A stretch of DNA of 64,000 bases from positions 1,426,001 to 1,490,000 of the forward strand of contig NZ_CP059491.1 in assembly GCF_014041935.1 (NCBI RefSeq), read 5' to 3'. Of the stretch, positions 33,807 to 42,154 are shown in pieces. Every line of letters starts with the position of its first letter. Position 1 is the stretch's first letter. The translations under genes and the position numbers were made by a program. This stretch comes from Gordonia jinghuaiqii. GTDB taxonomy: Bacteria > Actinomycetota > Actinomycetes > Mycobacteriales > Mycobacteriaceae. The notes under the pieces were generated by a model. It did not search any database. It saw only the letters and a list, made by a program, of their open reading frames with translations, and had not been told where the DNA came from.

Positions 33807-35434
33807 TCGCCCGCCCGCGGCTCGTCGGCCCTCGCCTTCTCCGGTTCGGGGATTCGGCTGGGGAGGTGACGCGAGAACAGCAGCGCGAGGACCAACAGGA
33901 CGAACACGATGAACAACGCCTGTTGCAGTGCGGCGATCTGGGCGTCGGTGTACGCCTCCGACACCGCCTGAGCGGCACTGTCCGAGCCGCCCGCGTCGAC
34001 GACGAGCGTGCGCGCCTCGTCCGCGGAGACGATGGGCACGCCCGCATCGCCCACGGCGGTGACGATCTGCTGTTGCTCTGCGGGGGAGAGGGATTCGGTG
34101 TCGTCGACCGCCGTGAGGAATCCCGAGGACAGCAGCAGGATGAACACCGACCCCGCCACCGCGGTCCCGAAGGACGACCCGAGGTTCTGGAAGGTGCCCT
34201 GGAGGCCGCCCACCTCGGAGGTGTCCTTCTCCTGCACTGCGGACATGTTCACGTTGCCGAGCTGGGAGGCCAGCAACCCGAAACCCGCTCCGATGACGAA
34301 CATCCCGATCGCGAACGCCACGCTGCGCAGGTCGGCGCCCACGGAGGCGATGACGAACAGGGTGCCGACCGCCATCGTGATCTGTCCGCCCCGCGCGATG
34401 AAACGCGCGGATCGTCGGGCGGTGAGCCATGATCCGAGCACGGAGAACAACACCAGGCCCACCGACAGGGGCAGGATCTTGATCCCGGTCTGCAGGGCGT
34501 CACGCCCCAGCATCGTCTGCAGGTAGACCGGGACCACGAAGAACAGCGCGGCGATCGCGAAGTACTGCGCGAGGAAGCCGCCGAGACCGCTGCGCAGCGC
34601 GCGAATCCGGAACAACTCGATCCGCAGGAGCGGCTGGCGACCGGAATCGACGAGCGCGCGTTGCCGCAGCACGAACAGCCACAGCACGACGACGCCGATC
34701 AGCAGCAGGTAGGCGACGGGTGAGACGCCCAGCGGCGCGATCTCGTTGCCGCCGATCTCCGGTGGATGCTGCGGGCGGAGCCACCCCCAGGTCTTCGACT
34801 GCAGGACACCGTAGACGATCAGCGACAGGCCGCCGGCCGATGCGATCACACTCAGCGGGTCGATGCGGACGTCCTTGTCGGCGGGTACGTCTCTGATCAG
34901 CCTGGCGGCGAACAGGACGACCACCATCACCACCGTCTCCGCCACGAAGACATAGCGCCAGGAGAGGTAGGTGGTCATCAGTCCGCCCAGAAGCGGGCCG
35001 ACGGCGGCGGCCAGCCCGGTCACCGCCCCCAGGATCGAGAACGCCGTCACCCGGGCCTTGCCGGTGTAGTTGATCGCCGCGAGCGAGGCGATGGCCGGGA
35101 TGACCAGCACGGCGCCGAGACCCTCGACCAGCGACCAGCCGAGCAGCAGGACCGTCAGATTGGGACTCAGTGCGGTGGTCAGCGAGCCGATGCCGTAGAT
35201 GACGGCGCCGATCTTGAAAGCGCGCGCACGCCCCATGAGGTCGCCGAGTTTGCCGCCGGTCAGCATGAAGGCGGCCATGGTGAGGGCGTAGAACGTGATG
35301 GCGGCCTGCATGCCGGTGATCGTGGTGTCGAGGTCGGCGGCGACCACCGAGATCGACACGTTCATGACGGTGCTGTCGAGCACCATGACGAACTGGGACA
35401 CCGCGAGAATGATGATGACCGACCACGATCGCAT
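33803..35434 (-). CDS. MFS transporter, DHA2 family
   Basis: A 543-residue exporter with about 14 helices. VLDSTVMNVSISVVAADL in helix 1 carries the DHA2 motif D1, GGKLGDLMGRARAFKIG motif A, and TGLAAAVGPLLGGLM motif C. The last loop before helix 14 is long and polar (DDTESLSPAEQQQIVTAV and following), probably periplasmic. AGGAG lies 8 bases before ATG 35434. The TetR gene 52 bases upstream points the same way, so the pair may be one regulator-exporter operon. Substrate unknown; export of compounds met during rubber degradation is a possibility only because of proximity to lcp. Confidence 0.85.
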   Translation of the reverse strand: MRSWSVIIILAVSQFVMVLDSTVMNVSISVVAADLDTTITGMQAAITFYALTMAAFMLTGGKLGDLMGRARAFKIGAVIYGIGSLTTALSPNLTVLLLGWSLVEGLGAVLVIPAIASLAAINYTGKARVTAFSILGAVTGLAAAVGPLLGGLMTTYLSWRYVFVAETVVMVVVLFAARLIRDVPADKDVRIDPLSVIASAGGLSLIVYGVLQSKTWGWLRPQHPPEIGGNEIAPLGVSPVAYLLLIGVVVLWLFVLRQRALVDSGRQPLLRIELFRIRALRSGLGGFLAQYFAIAALFFVVPVYLQTMLGRDALQTGIKILPLSVGLVLFSVLGSWLTARRSARFIARGGQITMAVGTLFVIASVGADLRSVAFAIGMFVIGAGFGLLASQLGNVNMSAVQEKDTSEVGGLQGTFQNLGSSFGTAVAGSVFILLLSSGFLTAVDDTESLSPAEQQQIVTAVGDAGVPIVSADEARTLVVDAGGSDSAAQAVSEAYTDAQIAALQQALFIVFVLLVLALLFSRHLPSRIPEPEKARADEPRAGD

Positions 35435-35486
35435 CGCAGGACTCCTCAGCCGGGATGAGCTCCTAGATCTTCCCAGCTCAACGCGG

Positions 35487-36158
35487 TCATCGAGGCGTAT
35501 TCAGCATCGGGACGAGGAATTGGCGGGCGACCTCGGCGAGCTGTGCGTCGTCGGTGATGTCGACGACGCGGCTCGGGACGGTGAGGAACGACGCCGAGAT
35601 ACGTACCATCATCTCGGCGACGAGCTCGACGTCGAGTTCGTCGGAGATGTTGCCCGCCAGCTGTTCTCGACGCAGCTGAACGGACACGAACTGCTGCACC
35701 ACGGCGAGGAGGAGGCCGTCGCCACCGATCATCGACTCGATCAGCATGCTCGGCTCCTCGCCGTTGATGCCACCGATCAGTGGGTTGCCCGAGATGGCCC
35801 GCAGGGAACCGACGAATCCGACGACCACTCGCTCGGCCACGCTGTCCGCATTCGGTATCTCGGAGCGGAAGCGGTCGAAGTAGCGTCGGAACTCGCGGAG
35901 TACCACCTCGTCCACGAGGGCGTCCTTGGTGGCGAATTTGCGGTACAGGGTCACGCGCGTGACGCCGGCCCGTTTGGCGACCTTCTCCATCGGTGTGCGC
36001 TGGACCCCCAGGCGCGAGAAGAGGTCGAAGGCGGCGTCGAGAAGCTTCTCGGCGGTCGGGTCCGGAGCGGCGTCGGAGGGGGTGGTCGACGCGAGGAAGG
36101 CACGCTCGATCAGCGAGCTCGACAACTGGGCAGTCGATGATGCTTGAAAAGTCGGCAC
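35487..36158 (-). CDS. TetR family regulator, candidate regulator of lcp (LcpR-like)
   Basis: A 223-residue TetR protein: AEKLLDAAFDLFSRLGVQRT, KVAKRAGVTRVTLYRKFATKDALVDEVV in abutting parts form the DNA-binding domain. GTG 36158 has GAGGGGG 6 bases upstream, which fixes the start; an upstream extension is not needed. It diverges from lcp with a 153-base gap and precedes an MFS exporter by 52 bases. In Gordonia polyisoprenivorans a TetR regulator next to lcp controls rubber oxygenase expression, so the same role is inferred here. Control of the exporter is equally possible. Confidence 0.8.
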   Translation of the reverse strand: MPTFQASSTAQLSSSLIERAFLASTTPSDAAPDPTAEKLLDAAFDLFSRLGVQRTPMEKVAKRAGVTRVTLYRKFATKDALVDEVVLREFRRYFDRFRSEIPNADSVAERVVVGFVGSLRAISGNPLIGGINGEEPSMLIESMIGGDGLLLAVVQQFVSVQLRREQLAGNISDELDVELVAEMMVRISASFLTVPSRVVDITDDAQLAEVARQFLVPMLNTPR

Positions 36159-36258
36159 GTGTACCCCCTCACACGTCACATGATCGCGTCCAGCGCTTCC
36201 GTGATCGCAAAAAATCGAGAAATCGGCGTGTCCTGGATCACTGAGTGGTACTGATGAT

Positions 36259-36273
36259 ACAAGGTTACGTTGT
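36259..36273. promoter_or_regulatory. Inverted repeat ACAA-N7-TTGT in the lcp/TetR gap
   Basis: ACAA GGTTACG TTGT lies 39 bases before the lcp ATG and about 100 bases before the TetR GTG. TGATAC is repeated on both sides of it (about 36254-36259 and 36283-36288). It is a candidate operator for the divergent TetR regulator; the arms are short, so confidence is modest. Confidence 0.35.
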
Positions 36274-36311
36274 TTGTCACATTGATACATGGAAAGCGAT
36301 GGGACGGGGTC

Positions 36312-37535
36312 ATGGAAGATCTGAGCAGACGGAATCTCTTACGTGCGGGCGGCGTCGTCGGCGCCGCGGGTGCGGTGGCGGCAGTCGCGCCGACGACCCC
36401 GTGGACGTGGTCGCCGGCGAACTCGGTGCCGGGACGCGGTGCGGGGCAGGACCCGCGCCAGATGTTCGACGACGAGGCCGATCCCGTGATCGCCAAGGTC
36501 ATCGAGAGCGGCCAGGCGCCCAGGGTCAACAAGTTGCTGAACACCTGGCACAAGAACTCGCAGCCGCTACCCGCCGGGCTGCCCGCCGAACTCCGCGACT
36601 TCATGGAGTACGCGCGTCGGCTCCCGTCGTGGACCGACCAGGCCAAGCTGGCCGACGCGGTCAGGTTCAACCAGAAGCGCGGCACCTATCTGGGCGTCCT
36701 GTACGGGTTCGCCAGCGGCATGATGAGCACGGTCATCCCCAAGGAAGCGCGCGCGGTCTACTACTCCAAGGGCGGTTGGGATCTCAAGGACAGGATCTCC
36801 AAGACCGCCAAGCTCGGGTACGACATCGGGTCACTCAACGCCTACCAACCCTCGGGCGAGATGGTCGTGACCTGTGTGAAGACCAGGATGGCGCATGCCG
36901 GCGTACGACACCTGCTGCCGCAGTCACCGCACTGGGTGCATTCGGCCACCGAGAAGAAGCCCATCAGTCAGGCCGACGTCATGGTCACCTGGCACAGCCT
37001 GCCCACCACCGTCATGCGCAACCTGGAGAAGTGGAAGGTGCCGATCGCGCGCGACGAGTCCGCGGGCTTCCTGCACTCGTGGCAGGTCACCGCTCACATG
37101 CTGGGCGTGAAGGACGAGTACATCCCGGCGTCCTGGGATGCGGCCGACTCGCAGGCCCGGCAGGTCCTCGACCCGATTCTCGAGCCGACCCCGGAGGGCC
37201 GCAAGCTCGCCGACATGCTGCTCGATCTCGGCATGAACCTCGATCTCTCGCTGCTGTCACGCGGAGTGCTCGGAGCGCTGACGAGGTTCGTACTCGGCGA
37301 TCGCATGGCCGACTGGTATCAGATCCCGCGTGAGCCGGTCTGGAGCCCGCTCCTGGAGACCGCGTGGGGGCCGTACGTGCAGGTCCGGGAGGGCTTGCTG
37401 GACATCGGTATGCCTCGTGAGGCGTACTGGCTCTTCGACGAGTTCCTGCGTCAGTTCGTGCTGTTCTACATGTCCGAGCTGCGGATGCCGATCAACATCC
37501 AGATCCCGGTGTTCAACAACCCGCGCTACAACTGA
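36312..37535 (+). CDS. lcp: Latex-clearing protein (rubber oxygenase), heme b, Tat-exported
   Basis: A 407-residue Lcp of the DUF2236 family. It cleaves cis-1,4-polyisoprene double bonds with O2, giving oligo-isoprenoids with aldehyde and ketone ends, outside the cell. The N-terminus has a twin-arginine motif (SRRNLLRAGG) and hydrophobic stretch. Compared with Streptomyces LcpK30 as I remember it, the functional residues align with an offset of three: E145, R161, K164, T165, R192, H195 (proximal heme ligand H198 in LcpK30) and R199. TWSPANSVPGRGAGQDPR and ARAVYYSKGGWDLKDRI are near-identical blocks. The 3' end overlaps the convergent acyltransferase gene by 10 bases. A TetR regulator diverges upstream. 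Confidence 0.93.
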   Translation: MEDLSRRNLLRAGGVVGAAGAVAAVAPTTPWTWSPANSVPGRGAGQDPRQMFDDEADPVIAKVIESGQAPRVNKLLNTWHKNSQPLPAGLPAELRDFMEYARRLPSWTDQAKLADAVRFNQKRGTYLGVLYGFASGMMSTVIPKEARAVYYSKGGWDLKDRISKTAKLGYDIGSLNAYQPSGEMVVTCVKTRMAHAGVRHLLPQSPHWVHSATEKKPISQADVMVTWHSLPTTVMRNLEKWKVPIARDESAGFLHSWQVTAHMLGVKDEYIPASWDAADSQARQVLDPILEPTPEGRKLADMLLDLGMNLDLSLLSRGVLGALTRFVLGDRMADWYQIPREPVWSPLLETAWGPYVQVREGLLDIGMPREAYWLFDEFLRQFVLFYMSELRMPINIQIPVFNNPRYN

Positions 37536-38848
37536 CCCGCCCGGGTGCGAGAAGAGCTCTCCATCTCGGCCGCACCCGAGGGCTCGGCCCCGACCACCTC
37601 GCCGCGCACCTTCTTGTCCCGTCGGGGGAGGGGGATGCGGGGCCGGGCGGTCAGCCATTTGCTGAACGGCAGTCGCAGCAGGATGTCCACCAGCAGCAGC
37701 GACGCCGCGAGCACCACGGTGATGAGGATGAGCGAGCGCAGCACCGCCGAGTGCGGGAACCACTCGAACAGTCCGCTGAGGAAGCCGACGCGGCCGAGGA
37801 CGTCGAGGATCAGCGGGTGGACCGCGAACACGCCGAACGCGCGCAGCGTCGCCTGCGAGACGAGCTTCGCGGCGGCTGGGCGTCCGGCGGCGCGCCGGTC
37901 GTCCCAGACCAGCCCGATGAGCCACAACAGGACGAACCCGCCGATGTACCACGGCAACGACACCGGATTCCACGCCGTGTTGGCCTTCCACGGCACGTTG
38001 CCGGGTGAGGTGGCCAGCAGATACCCGGCGACGGTGAACGCCGCGCAGCCCGCGGCGACGAGGACGACGGTGGCCATGTGGTCGCGCAACCAGCGGTCGA
38101 CGGTCTCGCGGTGTTGTGCCGCGAGAACGCCGAGCGTGATGAAGAGCGCATACATCGGCAGCGTCTTCCACAGGTGCTGATAAGCGACGTCCCAGGACTG
38201 GCCGGCCGGACGCGGCAGGTACTGGTAGATGACGAACACCGCGATCTGGATCGCGGCGCCGCCGGACAGCATCAGCCACGGACGACTGCGACCGCGTTCG
38301 AAGATCCACGAGACGAGTGGGAAGAACAGATAGATCTGCATCGAGATGAGCAGGAAGTACAGCTGGTACTTGCCCTCGCCGACCAGCAGGTCGTGCGCCA
38401 GTCGCGGTGCCATCTCCGACAGGGGCGGGAAGGGATTGTCGGCGATGACGATGTGGTCGGTGATCGTGTAGATCAACGTCCACGCCAGATACGGACCGAC
38501 GACCAGCCCGAACCGGCGACGCCAGAACTGCCAGGGCGACATCTCGCGCCCCTGCATGCTCAGGACGAGCACGTACAACGTCACCGCGACGAATCCGTAG
38601 CGGGTCAGGTGGCAGAGGGTGCCGACGAGGTTGGCCCCACGGATCTCGTCCGCACCGCCGTTGATGGCGTTGACGCTGTGCGCGACCACCACGAAGGTGA
38701 ACAGCACCACCCGGACGAAATCGGCGGTGTGGGCGCGGGACGGGGGCTTGCGAGGTGCTGTGGTCGCGGCCTCAGAGGGGGTTGTGTCCGCTGCCGGCGT
38801 GGTCTCGTCGTCGGCGGTGCGCGCCGATCCCGATGCCGCGTGCACCAA
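37526..38848 (-). CDS. Acyltransferase 3 family membrane protein
   Basis: About 440 residues with 10-11 membrane helices. ADFVRVVLFTFVVVAHSVNAI carries the histidine typical of the acyltransferase 3 fold, and later segments such as YQLYFLLISMQIYLFFPLVSW and AFGVFAVHPLILDVLGRVGF fit the family, which transfers acetyl or other acyl groups to extracellular sugars or lipids. The N-terminal 45 residues and the C-terminal 45 are polar. TTG 38848 is chosen because GGGGAGG ends 8 bases upstream; GTG 38845 and ATG 38884 are alternatives. Substrate unknown. It converges on lcp and need not be functionally linked. Confidence 0.75.
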   Translation of the reverse strand: MVHAASGSARTADDETTPAADTTPSEAATTAPRKPPSRAHTADFVRVVLFTFVVVAHSVNAINGGADEIRGANLVGTLCHLTRYGFVAVTLYVLVLSMQGREMSPWQFWRRRFGLVVGPYLAWTLIYTITDHIVIADNPFPPLSEMAPRLAHDLLVGEGKYQLYFLLISMQIYLFFPLVSWIFERGRSRPWLMLSGGAAIQIAVFVIYQYLPRPAGQSWDVAYQHLWKTLPMYALFITLGVLAAQHRETVDRWLRDHMATVVLVAAGCAAFTVAGYLLATSPGNVPWKANTAWNPVSLPWYIGGFVLLWLIGLVWDDRRAAGRPAAAKLVSQATLRAFGVFAVHPLILDVLGRVGFLSGLFEWFPHSAVLRSLILITVVLAASLLLVDILLRLPFSKWLTARPRIPLPRRDKKVRGEVVGAEPSGAAEMESSSRTRAGQL

Positions 38849-38893
38849 CGAAAGAACCTCCCCGAATGAAACCGCCGAACACATGCCGTACGA

Positions 38894-38909
38894 ATTGTAC
38901 GGACACAAT
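38894..38909 (-). promoter_or_regulatory. TACAAT -10 candidate within an ATTGT-N6-ACAAT inverted repeat
   Basis: On the minus strand TACAAT is a strong -10 hexamer about 45 bases before the acyltransferase start. It forms part of an inverted repeat with five-base arms, so a regulator could cover the promoter. No convincing -35 was seen. Confidence 0.4.
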
Positions 38910-39050
38910 CTGGCAGGAACCTCAACGCCGGGGTGTCCTCAGTGTCCACACTCACAGCCCGAATTGCCCGGTTCGTAGCCGACTCGACTGTAACCGCGGC
39001 GGCGCGGTGATGCCGGACGGAGGGTGTGTCGGGGTCGTCCCGCCCTCACG

Positions 39051-39056
39051 TAGACT
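39051..39056 (+). promoter_or_regulatory. Predicted -10 hexamer TAGACT for the tRNA-Arg transcript
   Basis: TAGACT fits TANNNT and lies about 50 bases before the mature tRNA 5' end. Transcription from here would start at the foot of the hairpin at 39060. Confidence 0.45.
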
Positions 39057-39059
39057 CCC

Positions 39060-39106
39060 GTGTGTCCGCGCTCGGCCCTGTCAGGGGCGAGAACGGACGG
39101 ACACAC
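39060..39106 (+). other. Long hairpin in the tRNA-Arg precursor leader
   Basis: GTGTGTCCG (39060-39068) pairs perfectly with CGGACACAC (39098-39106), directly against the first tRNA base. Inside it CTCG-G-CCCT (71-79) pairs with AGGG-G-CGAG (83-91) around a GTC loop. The complete leader therefore folds into one stacked structure ending at the RNase P site. Confidence 0.6.
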
Positions 39107-39182
39107 GCCTTCGTAGCTCAGGGGATAGAGCGACCCTCTCCTAAAGGGTAGGTCGTAGGTTCGAATCCTACCGAGGGCACCA
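39107..39182 (+). tRNA. tRNA-Arg (anticodon CCU), CCA encoded
   Basis: All four arms are readable: acceptor stem GCCTTCG/CGAGGGC, D-arm GCTC...GAGC, anticodon arm ACCCT-CTCCTAA-AGGGT giving anticodon CCU, and T-arm GTAGG-TTCGAAT-CCTAC. The discriminator is A at 39179 and CCA follows in the DNA. It decodes AGG, a rare codon in this GC-rich genome. tRNA 3' ends are common integration sites, but no integrase or repeated 3' end is seen nearby. Confidence 0.95.
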
Positions 39183-39229
39183 ACGCACCGATGTGCATGT
39201 CTCGACGCCGCGTCCGGCTCTCCGTCGGG

Positions 39230-40192
39230 CTATCGGGCCGCCGCGGACTTGGCGAACCGGCGTCGGTAGACGAGTGGGGAGACGCCCACCGACGCCGCGA
39301 AATGGTGCCGCAGCAGGGTCGCCGAGGTGAATCCCACCAACCGGGCGACCTCGTCGACGCCCCGGTCGGTCGACTCGAGCAGATTCTTCGCCGCCAGGAC
39401 GCGCTGTTCGGTCAGCCAGCGCCGCGGCGAGACCCCGACCTCGTCGACGAACCTGCGGGCGAAGGTTCGCCCCGACATGTGCATGCGGGCGGCCATGTCG
39501 TCGATGCTGATCTCGCGGTCGAGGTTCTCCACCAGCCACGCGAGCAGTGCGCCGAAGCCCTCGTCGGTGCACGAGGGCATCGGGGCGTCGACGAACTGGC
39601 GCTGGCCGCCGTCGCGGTGCGGCGGCACGACCATCCGGCGGGCGATCCGGTTGGCGACGGCCGGGCCCCACGCCTCGCGCACCAGGTGGAGCGATGCGTC
39701 TATCCCGGCTGCCGTGCCCGCACTGGTGGTGATCGGGCCGTCGTCGACGAAGAGGACGTCGGTGTCGACGTGCGCCTTCGGGTATGCGCGGGCCAGGGCG
39801 GCGCCGTGCATCCAGTGGGTGGTGCATCGTCGGCCGTCGAGCAGGCCCGCGGCGCCGGCGATGAAGGAGCCGGAGCACACGGTGAGTACACGGCCGCCGT
39901 TGTCGACGACGGCGCGCACGGTGTCGAGGATCTCCTCGGGGTAATCGCCGTCGGTCCGGCCGCCCGGGATCACGACGAGGTCGACGTCGCGGCACTCGTC
40001 GAGGGTGTGCGAGACCTGGATCGACACACCGTTGCCGACTCGCAGTGGCCGTCCGGGTTCGGGAGAGGCGACGCGGAAATCGAAGGCGGGTACGCCGTCG
40101 TCGGTGCGATCGAGGCCGAACACCTCGTGCACCACCCCGAACTCGAACAGCGCGACGTTGCCGTGGAGAAGGACTCCGATGGATTTCAGCAC
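39230..40192 (-). CDS. GlxA family transcriptional regulator (DJ-1/PfpI domain plus AraC HTH)
   Basis: A 320-residue regulator. The N-terminal DJ-1/PfpI-like domain runs from KSIGVLLHGNVALFEFGV to the nucleophile-elbow-like VLTVCSGSFIAGAAGLLDGR and HWMHGAALARAYP. The C-terminal AraC domain contains EISIDDMAARMHMSGRTFARRF and ARLVGFTSATLLRHHFAASVGVSPLVYRRRF in abutting parts. Such proteins sense nitrogenous or carnitine-like metabolites, though the DJ-1 domain is not necessarily catalytic. The start is GTG 40192 by alignment with the domain; no good ribosome-binding site exists. Target genes are unknown; the small membrane protein gene diverges from it. Confidence 0.8.
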   Translation of the reverse strand: MLKSIGVLLHGNVALFEFGVVHEVFGLDRTDDGVPAFDFRVASPEPGRPLRVGNGVSIQVSHTLDECRDVDLVVIPGGRTDGDYPEEILDTVRAVVDNGGRVLTVCSGSFIAGAAGLLDGRRCTTHWMHGAALARAYPKAHVDTDVLFVDDGPITTSAGTAAGIDASLHLVREAWGPAVANRIARRMVVPPHRDGGQRQFVDAPMPSCTDEGFGALLAWLVENLDREISIDDMAARMHMSGRTFARRFVDEVGVSPRRWLTEQRVLAAKNLLESTDRGVDEVARLVGFTSATLLRHHFAASVGVSPLVYRRRFAKSAAAR

Positions 40193-40274
40193 CCTCCGAG
40201 TATGGCAGATAATGAGCGAACGTTGTCGTTTCTGCCACTGTTGGCGTGAATTCGTCGAGCGGAGGATTACTGCC

Positions 40275-40490
40275 ATGACAATCGCACTGATCCTCCTCGC
40301 TCTGGTTCTTCTCGCCGGCGTCGTGGCGCTGGTGTACCGGACCCGCCGTACCCCACCCGGAACGCGCACCCCGCTGCAGCGGCTCTCCGACTGGCTGACC
40401 CGCGCCCCGGAACGGCCCTACGGGCCGGACACGGACCGCGTCACGGCCGAGCTCAGCATTCTCACCCGCCGCTACGACAAGCTCATCTGA
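40275..40490 (+). CDS. Small single-pass membrane protein
   Basis: A 71-residue protein: one membrane helix (TIALILLALVLLAGVVALVY) at the N-terminus followed by a basic segment and a polar cytoplasmic tail ending RYDKLI. GGAGG lies 9 bases before ATG 40275, which supports expression. It lies between the divergent GlxA-type regulator and an SDR gene with its own promoter. No family recognised. Confidence 0.6.
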   Translation: MTIALILLALVLLAGVVALVYRTRRTPPGTRTPLQRLSDWLTRAPERPYGPDTDRVTAELSILTRRYDKLI

Positions 40491-40508
40491 CTGCTGGGCG
40501 CCCTGCGC

Positions 40509-40514
40509 TACCGT
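40509..40514 (+). promoter_or_regulatory. Predicted -10 hexamer TACCGT of a leaderless promoter
   Basis: TACCGT fits TANNNT and ends 7 bases before GTG 40522 of the SDR gene; no ribosome-binding site is seen before that GTG. Confidence 0.45.
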
Positions 40515-40521
40515 TGCGGAC

Positions 40522-41331
40522 GTGAGTTCACAGACTGTCCTCGTCACCGGCGCGACCAGCGGCATCGGCGCGCAGGTCGCACGTCAGTTCGTCGCCAGGG
40601 GTCACCGGGTCTACGGCACCACCCGCAACCCCGACGCGGTGCGGACCCCGATCCCGGGTGTCACCTACGTCCGCCTCGACAACGCCGACTACGACTCGGC
40701 CGCCGACTGTGCCGCACTCGTGGGCGATGTCGACATCCTCGTCAACAATGCCGGCGAATCCCAGGCGGGTGCGCTCGAGGACACCCCGATGCAGGCCATC
40801 GAGGATCTGTTCCGCGTCAACGTCTTCGGGCCGATCGCGCTCACCAAGGCGGTACTGCCCGGGATGCGGCAGCGGCGTCGGGGAACCGTGGTGATGGTCG
40901 GATCGATGTTGTCGAGTTTCCCGGTCGCCTTCCGATCCAACTATGCCGCGACCAAGTCGGCGCTGAAGGCCTTCGCCCTCGCGTCACGACGAGAGCTGGC
41001 GCCGTACGGAATCCGCATGATCAGCATCGAGCCGGGGACGATCGCGACGGGTATCGGTGACCGGCGCAGCATCTTCGTCGGCGACAACTCGCCCTTCCGC
41101 GCCGAGTACGAGATCCTCGCCGCCGCCACGCGGCGCAACGAGGACGCCGGCATCAGTGCCGAGGACATGGCCACCCAGATCGTCGACGCCGCTCTGGCCG
41201 AGCATCCGAAGCCCTTCTACGCCAAGGGAAACCAGGCGGGCATCGTCTTCCTGCTCCGACGCCTGGCGCCCCGTCAGATGGTCCTCGACATGACCGCGCG
41301 CAAGCACGGGCTGCCGAAGGTGAAGATCTGA
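40522..41331 (+). CDS. SDR family oxidoreductase
   Basis: A 269-residue classical SDR. VLVTGATSGIGAQVARQF is the nucleotide-binding TGx3GxG motif, DILVNNAGESQAG the NNAG motif, VVMVGSMLSSFP the serine strand, and NYAATKSALKAFAL the Tyr-x3-Lys pair. The C-terminal tail (RLAPRQMVLDMTARKHGLPK) is extended compared with minimal SDRs. It is immediately followed by cobF, 2 bases after its stop, so the genes are cotranscribed, though no corrin step needs this enzyme. Substrate unknown. Confidence 0.85.
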   Translation: MSSQTVLVTGATSGIGAQVARQFVARGHRVYGTTRNPDAVRTPIPGVTYVRLDNADYDSAADCAALVGDVDILVNNAGESQAGALEDTPMQAIEDLFRVNVFGPIALTKAVLPGMRQRRRGTVVMVGSMLSSFPVAFRSNYAATKSALKAFALASRRELAPYGIRMISIEPGTIATGIGDRRSIFVGDNSPFRAEYEILAAATRRNEDAGISAEDMATQIVDAALAEHPKPFYAKGNQAGIVFLLRRLAPRQMVLDMTARKHGLPKVKI

Positions 41332-41333
41332 GC

Positions 41334-42092
41334 GTGCGAATCACCCTGCGTGTCATCGGTATCGGCCCGGGTGGCCCGCGACAGATCACCCTGGAGGCGA
41401 TCGACGCCATGGCCGACGTCGACGCCTTCCTCGTGCTGGGCAAGGGCACGGCCAAGAGCGGCCTGCTCGACACCCGCCGGGCGCTGCTCGACAACCATGC
41501 GCGACAAGGATATTCGCTGGTCGAGATTCCCGACCCGCCGCGCGACCGGTCACCCGCCGACTACGACACCGAGGTCCGGCGCTGGCATTCGGCACGGGCG
41601 GAGCTGATCGCCGCGGCGTTACGCGACGAGGTCGGCGACGGCGGGGTCGCCGCGTTCCTGGTCTGGGGCGACCCGGCCCTCTACGACAGCACCCTGCGCA
41701 TCGTCGACGACCTCGCTGCCCGCGACGATCTCGACCTCGACGTCGAGGTCATAGCCGGCGTGACCAGCGCGAGTGCGCTCACCGCGGCGCACGGCATCGT
41801 CGCCAACCGCGTCGGCGAACCGATCCACATCACCACCGGCCGCCGGCTCGCCGAGACACCGGCCGGAGCCGACACCAACCAGATCGTCATGCTCGACGCC
41901 GACCTCGCCTTCCGGCACACCGCCGACCCCGACGACCACATCTGGTGGGGTGCCTACGTCGGCACCGACGACGAGATCCTCATCAGCGGGCGCGTCGGTG
42001 AGGTGACCGACCGGATCGTCGAGGCGCGTGCGCGGGCACGGGAACGCATCGGCTGGATCATGGACATCTACCTGTTGCGAAAGACCGGCTGA
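41334..42092 (+). CDS. cobF: Precorrin-6A synthase (deacetylating)
   Basis: A 252-residue SAM-dependent methyltransferase of the tetrapyrrole methylase fold: LRVIGIGPGGPRQITLEAIDAM at the N-terminus (in abutting parts), DAFLVLGKGTAKSGLL, the VEIPDPPRDRSPADYDTEV segment special to CobF, and AFLVWGDPALYDSTLRIV. It methylates precorrin-5 at C1 and releases acetate in aerobic cobalamin synthesis. No other cob gene is in the window; cobF is known to sit apart from the main cobalamin clusters in some actinobacteria. GTG start at 41334 follows the SDR stop by 2 bases. Confidence 0.9.
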   Translation: MRITLRVIGIGPGGPRQITLEAIDAMADVDAFLVLGKGTAKSGLLDTRRALLDNHARQGYSLVEIPDPPRDRSPADYDTEVRRWHSARAELIAAALRDEVGDGGVAAFLVWGDPALYDSTLRIVDDLAARDDLDLDVEVIAGVTSASALTAAHGIVANRVGEPIHITTGRRLAETPAGADTNQIVMLDADLAFRHTADPDDHIWWGAYVGTDDEILISGRVGEVTDRIVEARARARERIGWIMDIYLLRKTG

Positions 42093-42154
42093 CCGGCACC
42101 GACGGCACCGTCGGGACGGAGCTGTGCGCCCCCCCCCCGCGAGTTCCGGCGTCG

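Noticed and set aside
39060..39106. Hairpin upstream of tRNA-Arg as a Rho-independent terminator
   Set aside because: There is no T-tract on either strand, it lies downstream of a -10 element, and it abuts the tRNA exactly, so a precursor leader structure is more likely.
39107..39182. tRNA-Arg as integration site of a genomic island
   Set aside because: No integrase, no repeat of the tRNA 3' end and no change in base composition were seen on either side.
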